A stretch of 64,000 bases of DNA, taken from positions 3,844,001 to 3,908,000 of the forward strand of contig JABRWF010000002.1 in the NCBI GenBank assembly GCA_018343915.1. Reading direction: 5' to 3'. The notes under the pieces were generated by a model. That model worked only from the letters and a program-made list of their open reading frames with translations, ran no database searches and had not been told where the DNA came from. Shown here piece after piece: positions 58,153 through 64,000 of the stretch (positions are counted from its first letter, which is position 1; each line of letters begins with the position of its first letter). The stretch comes from Agroathelia rolfsii. Taxonomy: Eukaryota > Basidiomycota > Agaricomycetes > Amylocorticiales > Amylocorticiaceae. The position numbers and the translations under genes are program-made.

Positions 58153-59778
58153 ATGTATCCCGCGCAGGCTGATGCTCAAAATGCCCAAGCATCATCCAAT
58201 GGGCTCTTGCAACATTTGTCACTCTGCGCCGGATATGCCACACCTAAGGCCGTTTCCTTGCCTACAGAAATCCTTGAAGATATCTTCCGCCTAGTATTTG
58301 ACCTAAACAGGGTCGAGAAAGATCCGAATCACATCCCCGACTCCGAATTCCACTCGGGATTCGTGCTGCCTCCACCGCTGGACGAACAAGGCCAGCCTAT
58401 TGTCAATAGGGAAGACGATGACGATCCATGCTCAACAATGTGGCCCATGTTAGGCGACATGGAGATGGCGCACGGGTCTCTCTTCCCCTACTGCATCTCC
58501 CGCGTTTGCTCTCGATGGAACGAGATCTGCTTGCGCATCCCGGAGTTCTGGACGCGCATATTCATCGACGTGGGGTCCGGTGCGACTTCAGTAACACAGC
58601 TCCAGCGCGAGCTCGTAGCATCCAAGGGTCGCCCGCTGGACGTTGTCCACATCTCTCGGCGCGATAGGTTCGAGGCGCAGGACGAGCCGGAGCATCGTCG
58701 TGCGGATGCATTTGCGCGCTTGCTGGCTCAGCACCTCGATCGATGTGTCTCTTTGCGAGTTAATACTGTGCATCGCCGATCTCTTTATCACATCCGTAAA
58801 CATCTCGTCGGGAACGCTCCAAAGTTGAAGGTGCTTTACATGAACACGGTCCACCACGATTTTGATGAAATACAAGACCAGGGCTCTGCCGGAGGTAATC
58901 TCATCCTCCCTCGCGTGAAGGGTATGGAAGTGGATGTGTCCATTCTCCGACACCACATGTCGAACGAATGGCTTGCACCGAGCCCGATAGATACCCCGCG
59001 GCCGTTCCAATCCTTGACTGTCGTTGATGTTGCCTGCTCAATGGAGGAACATAGGTTAATACTCCCCATAGTGGAAATGTTTGAGGCCTTGGACAAGATC
59101 CCCACACTGACACATCTGGTGCTGGTTGGAGTGCGTTTTGATCCCGATTATCTGTCAGATGGATCGTATTCATGGGTCGTCGGTCATCACCTACGGAGGT
59201 TGAAGTGCTTGCACCTCGAAGATCTCCAGCCAAGGGCTGTCAGGACGGTTATTGAAGGTATCAATCCGCATCGCCTACAGACACTGTCGATCAGGAACTG
59301 CCCCCTTGCGGACTTTGCTCTCGGGTCCTGGCGGAGCGGACGCCTTGCGTGCAGCCTCGAACTGGCGGATCAAGACCCCGACGAGGATCTAGGGCCGTTT
59401 TTGCTCGGCATGGACGCGATCGTAATGAAGATATACAACTGCCCTTCGTTCAACACTATGCTGGTGGAGCAGATGTGTGAGGAGGGCTTTCCGTATGAGC
59501 CTGCGGACAGCATCAGTCCGAGCCTGACGAGGCTTGATATCAGCGGAGACAGTCTCTCGGAGTTGATAACGGTGCAATCACTCAAGAACCTTGTTGTTGC
59601 CCGGCGTGAAGCTCGTGAGAGGTTTCAAGCCTTGCTCGCCGCCGAGCAACAAGATGTGTTTCTCAGGAGGGTACACTATTCGATTATCAATGTGCTCATC
59701 TTGGAAGGGTTTGGAGAGATGGATCAGGCCGACTTGGAATGGTTTGAAGAGAATGTGGAGGAGTTTGAGGTGGTGTAG
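58153..59778 (+). CDS. F-box-like protein with degenerate leucine-rich repeats, paralogue 3
   Basis: Intact, intronless, 541 aa. The F-box region is VSLPTEILEDIFRLVFDLNR. It is followed by an acidic insert longer than in the paralogues, then SLFPYCISRVCSRWNEIC and IPEFWTRIFIDVG. Irregular LRR-like segments follow, including LKCLHLEDLQPRAVRTVIEG and IYNCPSFNTMLVEQM, and the C-terminus is EWFEENVEEFEVV. It is probably a substrate receptor of an SCF ubiquitin ligase; the target is unknown. It is more GC-rich in coding sequence than paralogue 2, fitting a functional gene. Confidence 0.78.
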   Translation: MYPAQADAQNAQASSNGLLQHLSLCAGYATPKAVSLPTEILEDIFRLVFDLNRVEKDPNHIPDSEFHSGFVLPPPLDEQGQPIVNREDDDDPCSTMWPMLGDMEMAHGSLFPYCISRVCSRWNEICLRIPEFWTRIFIDVGSGATSVTQLQRELVASKGRPLDVVHISRRDRFEAQDEPEHRRADAFARLLAQHLDRCVSLRVNTVHRRSLYHIRKHLVGNAPKLKVLYMNTVHHDFDEIQDQGSAGGNLILPRVKGMEVDVSILRHHMSNEWLAPSPIDTPRPFQSLTVVDVACSMEEHRLILPIVEMFEALDKIPTLTHLVLVGVRFDPDYLSDGSYSWVVGHHLRRLKCLHLEDLQPRAVRTVIEGINPHRLQTLSIRNCPLADFALGSWRSGRLACSLELADQDPDEDLGPFLLGMDAIVMKIYNCPSFNTMLVEQMCEEGFPYEPADSISPSLTRLDISGDSLSELITVQSLKNLVVARREARERFQALLAAEQQDVFLRRVHYSIINVLILEGFGEMDQADLEWFEENVEEFEVV

Positions 59779-60413
59779 AGTTAATATTTGAATATCTTAT
59801 TTTGTCCATTATCCGAGTTTCCATTATTACTGATCAAGTCCAATTAGGCTATTAAGATACTTGTATTGTGTTGTGGCCGTGCTGCCGTTTACATGTCCCT
59901 TTGTCCTGCTTATTATTAATAGATTGGACTTGAATTTCGTTCTTGTACTAGTACAGAAACTCTTGCCATGCCTCTACGATGATCTCTATAACCTGGATCT
60001 CTTTAGACTGGTCCCAGCATCTGAACGAGGACTGCCCGAAAAGCAAAGATGGGTGGATGGTACTAACAGCTTGCTGTGGCTATGCAGTGCCTGTGCATGG
60101 CAAAATAATGATATTTATTATTTACTTGGTGAATTATTACTCCACGTTCTCTCTCTGGCTGTTGCTGCCTTGGCCTCTATTGCGCCTGCCTCCTGCTGTC
60201 TAACTGTTGTTTTTTTTTTTTCGCTACTGCTGATCTGCCTAATCTACCCCATCTTTCTTTCCTTAATACCTTATCTTTTCCTTGCGTCTCTGGAGCCCAT
60301 TCTTAGAGCAACTTGCCAGTGTGAATTGTATAGCATCGTGCACCATCAGTTCTGTGTCCATCACACATCTTCACCCTCTGTGATTGCACCAAAGGGAGCC
60401 ACAGCCATTGCAA
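59779..60413. other. 5' region of the sterol-transfer gene
   Basis: Pyrimidine-rich sequence typical of a fungal promoter and leader. An open frame crossing it begins without an ATG and is not supported. Confidence 0.5.
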
Positions 60414-61130
60414 ATGCCCTCCAATTTCTTCTCCAAGCTCGTAAAACCAAATGACAATGCCCGCGAACGCTCCCTGTCCGCGTCTGCTGCACAGAGCCGT
60501 CCAGAGGACAGGATGAGCAGATATTCTAGCACGACGGCATCGACCTCGTCCACGCTCGGCATGGATTTTAATGTGATTCCTCCTTCCCCCAACTCCGACG
60601 TCCATCCTGCACCAGAACTCCAGGGTCCCGGGTCCGACGAGGCCATCACGCCCACCGTTGGCAGTGCCCTAAAGAGACCCCAACCTCAGACCCAGCAGAC
60701 GAACACGACAATCACACCCGGCTTAGGCGCCCGTTCCTCCTCCTTAACCAACCTAAGTGACAGCTATACCCCACCTTCTCCCTTCCCTTCACCTCCACCG
60801 CTCGCCCCCGCCCCGTCAAGGGCAGATAGACGAGAGAGGAAGCCAGTGCCAGACATCGAGATGCCTCTACACGGCAGGTCCGCTACGATGCCCGCACATG
60901 CCGAGGGAGGCAGCAGCAACGCCGCTGGCGAGCAGGAACTCCTCGTCGAGTCGCCCAAGGCGCTCCGCTCCGATTTTGGCTCCAGCCCGACATTCAACGC
61001 GCTCGCCGACTCTAGTACACTCCTCAAGCCCATCCAGGACTCGGATGCAATCTCGATCGGCAGCTCAACGAGCAAGCGCCGGGCCTGGAGACGGCCGTCG
61101 TTTAATAACAGCAGCAACAACGGCAACGGC

Positions 61131-61216
<86 letters not shown>

Positions 61217-63720
61217 GCAAAGACAAGCGACGGCGACTCCCGCCGGGGGCATTGCTGCTGCGCTCGCTGCTTCAGGCATGTCCATGGCAGGCTCAGCAGT
61301 GAACATGACACAGCACCCACATCATCAGCATTCACGCCACCTCGAGATGAGCCCGCCAGGCGATGCATCCCTCCGAGGTCGTCGTGGGAGTGGCGCTGCG
61401 TCCACCAACGGCGGGCCCTCATCACGCAAGACATCCATACACAGCACTGGCAAGCACGCGCACGGGCCAGAAGACTCGCAATCCGAGGGGGCCCAAAACG
61501 GGCGGCGTGGGTCGGTCGTGTACAGTGAGCACTCGTACGACTCGGGCGACGATGATGATGACGACGACTCGTCAGGGGGCTCGTCGGAGAGCGAGAACGA
61601 CGACATCCACCAGCTCCTGCATGGCGAGCAGATGCCGGTGACAGGGTTCGCAGTGGCAAGTAACAAGCGCAATGCGGATTTCCATGAGCTGTTTCCTACC
61701 GTGCCTGAGGGTGATTATCTGATCGAAGGTATGCACGTTTTGCTACTGCCTCTTTTCTTGGGCTGCGGCACTTGATGGACTGCCTGCGCAGTCGTTGATT
61801 GGTTGGTAGCTGAGCTCACAGCCCCTTGACAGACTACGGATGTGCTCTGCAGCGTGACATATTAGTCCAAGGCCGCCTATACATCTCGGAGAACTTTTTA
61901 TGTTTTCACGCCAACATCTTTGGGTGGATAACAGATGTGTGTACATTTCTCTCTCTTTCTCTTCCTCACGCCCTAATAGTAATAACGAAAAACAAACCTA
62001 ATAATCATCAAATATAACAACAGCTAATCGTCCCCATGGCCGAGATTACAGCACTTGAGAAAAAAATGACGGCGTTCGTCATCCCTAACGCGATCGGCGT
62101 CTCAACCAGGACAGCAAAATACACCTTCGCCTCCTTCCTCTCGCGCGAGACGACGTATGATGTCATTCACAACATCTGGCGGCTCGCCAGGCCCGAGGGT
62201 GCCGGTGGGGGCGGTGGGAGCGGGAACGGTGTATCCGCACGCGGCTCGCTCGAGGAGGCGCGTCCTGCCATGGAGGAGCACCGCGATGAGGCCAGCGCGG
62301 CTGCTGCTGCCGCTGCTGCGAGTGGTGGTGGGAAGCCAGGTGTTAAAACCAAAGCGGCGGCGGTGCAGAAACAGACGACGTGTTCGTGCTCCAAGGAGGG
62401 CAAGCATCTGAACGAGCTGGTGCTCGAGGCGATTTTCCCTGGCACACCGGAGAATATACATAATTTGATGTTTGCGAGTGGGTTCATCAAAGATTTCATG
62501 ACGCAGGATCAGAAGCTATTTGGTGAGATTACTTTGGAGAAATATATCGTCGTAGCATTTACTCATCTTTACTTTTTTTTACACCCTTACTTCTCAGACC
62601 TACAAATATCCGACTGGACATCGACCGCGCCTGGCTCAAAACTGTTGGCGCGCAACATGTCGTACATGAAGCCTCTGAGCGCGCCCGTGGGCCCGAAACA
62701 GACGCGGTGCGAGCTCCGCGACGAAACTGTGTTCTGCGACTTTGACAACTACGTCTCGACGGTGACGACAACAAGGACGCCCGAGGTGCCCAGCGGGAAC
62801 GCGTTCTCGGTCGAGACGCGGACGTGTATCATGTGGGCCAGTGCCGTCTCGTCGAGGATCATCGTGACAACTCAGGTGAACTGGACGGGAAGGAGTTTCA
62901 TCAAGGGTCAGTGATTGCCCTTTCTTTTTTGCCCTGAAGTATTTATAATTTAACCTCGCTCCGCCTCCCTACCCCCTCAGGTATCATCGAAAAATCTGCG
63001 ATTGACGGACAACGATCCTACCACCTCGCGCTCGAAAAAGCCATGCGCAACTACGTCACCGAACACAAATCCGAGTTCGTCCCCGCCGGGATGGAAGACA
63101 TCGGTGAGCCCGAGATCATTGCCTCGCCCACGGTCGAGGCCGGCAACAGCCTCGCAGCAGGGGGTGCTTCGGGCGTCAAGAAAGATTCCGACGGCGGCGT
63201 CACGGCAGAAGGAAAAGAGCGCGAGCGGGAGCGCAACCAGCGCACGCTGCAGTGGGCATACGACACGTTCGCGGGTGCGGCTTCCGTCGCGCGACAGTCT
63301 GCCCGTGGCGCGCTCGAGCTCGTTGGCGACGCGTGGGACCAGTCGAATTCGACGACGATTGCGATCTTTTTAATTATTGCGCTGATTATCAGCAATCTCT
63401 GGACGCTATATCTGATGGGATCGCGTGAGGAGGTCGGGAGGAGGAAGGAGATACGCAGGACGGAGGAGAAGGAGAAGTGGGTCCAGGGGATTGTTACGGC
63501 ACTGTGGGATGAGCTGGGGACAGCGAAGAATGTGCCGCCTGCGGTAGTTCCTTTGTCTTCGGGAGGTGCGAGTACTGGTGCTGGTGGTTACTCGGTGCCA
63601 ACAGGCCCTATGGGCGAACTCAAGGACGAGGTGGCCGAGATGGTCAAAACACTGGATGCTGTAGAGACGCGGATACGACAAATCAGGGAGGCATTGGTTC
63701 CCTTGAATGAGGTAGACTGA
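60414..63720 (+). CDS. GRAM/VASt-domain membrane-contact-site sterol transporter (Lam/Ltc, Aster family)
   Basis: ER-anchored lipid-transfer protein that moves ergosterol at ER-plasma membrane contacts. Exons 60414-61728, 61833-61936, 62024-62522, 62598-62906 and 62981-63720 give 988 aa. A disordered Ser/Pro-rich N-terminal half contains a poly-Asn tract. The GRAM domain (about residues 425-530) shows HELFPTVPEGDYLIEDYGCA and ENFLCFHANIFGWITD. The VASt/StART-like domain (about 610-765) shows IFPGTPENIHNLMF, RNMSYMKPLSAPVGPKQTRC and VETRTCIMWA. One transmembrane helix (about 867-889, IAIFLIIALIISNLWTLYL) precedes a coiled C-terminus. The domain order is that of yeast Lam1-6. Confidence 0.9.
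61131..61216. repeat. (AAC)n microsatellite encoding poly-asparagine
   Basis: About 28 AAC units in frame within the disordered N-terminal region of the sterol-transfer gene. The length is likely polymorphic. Confidence 0.9.
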
Positions 63721-64000
63721 TTGATCATCATACCAGATAGTAGTCAGTAAAATCGAACTATCAAAATAGACACACACACTCTTTTTTTTTGACTTTTCTT
63801 TTTTTTCTTACTGGATCTCATTTACCACTACTCTTGTTTATTATTGGCTTTTTCTGTCTCTCCACTTCTTTTTTTTGTTGTTTTTGGGTTGTCTTCCTGG
63901 GAGGAATGAAAAGCTGAATCCATTTTCTATGAAAAAAAGGAGTATTGTAATGTATATATTTCGATGAACAATCGATTTGGATAATCATGTTGAGAAAGAG
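63721..64000. other. 3' flank of the sterol-transfer gene
   Basis: T-rich region without coding signal, up to the right edge. Confidence 0.5.

Noticed and set aside
59861..60413. Hydrophobic open frame before the sterol-transfer gene
   Set aside because: It starts without ATG, is driven by T/C-rich promoter sequence and merges into the real start.
60764..61659. Poly-Leu and poly-Cys open frames on the opposite strand of the AAC repeat
   Set aside because: Antisense shadows of the poly-Asn microsatellite.

Overview
The window is nuclear DNA of a filamentous basidiomycete, most likely an Agaricomycete. Genes are dense and cut by many introns of about 50-100 nt with GTRNGT donors and CTAAY-like branch points. 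The gene content is also typical: a DUF6533 multispanning-membrane family, lineage-specific F-box/LRR-like genes, and a delta-9 desaturase fused to cytochrome b5. I could not fix genus or species. I saw no rRNA, tRNA, CRISPR array or recognisable transposase. Exon boundaries were worked out by hand from reading frame, splice consensus and paralogue comparison. For most multi-exon genes the exon lengths sum to an intact frame.

Layout. 0.5-7.8 kb: FAD monooxygenase copy A and two DUF6533 membrane-protein genes, all on the minus strand. 8.9-13.8 kb: conserved core genes (alkaline ceramidase, mitochondrial EF-Ts, NAF1). 14-18.6 kb: an F-box-like gene and two small unknown tandem paralogues. 20.4-28.2 kb: secreted ribonuclease T2, a small ACT-domain protein, a SAS4-like chromatin candidate and an unknown mitochondrial basic protein. 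28.7-40.2 kb: monooxygenase copy B and four more DUF6533 copies, one of them broken. 41.3-50.8 kb: core genes (PFA4 palmitoyltransferase, RSC4-like double bromodomain protein, CutC, OLE1-type desaturase, a conserved F-box protein). 51.5-59.8 kb: decaying and intact F-box paralogues around monooxygenase copy C. 60.4-63.7 kb: a GRAM/VASt sterol-transfer protein of the Lam/Aster type.

The window therefore alternates conserved single-copy genes with fast-evolving duplicated families. Monooxygenase copies A and B each lie beside a DUF6533 array, and copy C sits between F-box copies. A short monooxygenase relic lies inside the second DUF6533 array. This points to repeated segmental duplication of one accessory block.

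The strongest unusual signals concern gene structure. All six DUF6533 copies need the same pair of 8-nt and 9-nt microexons. The ceramidase needs a 4-nt microexon and the desaturase a 5-nt one. Monooxygenase copy A has an extra 55-nt GC-AG intron at a site that is uninterrupted in its two paralogues, and two further GC-AG introns are predicted. None of this has been tested against transcripts here.
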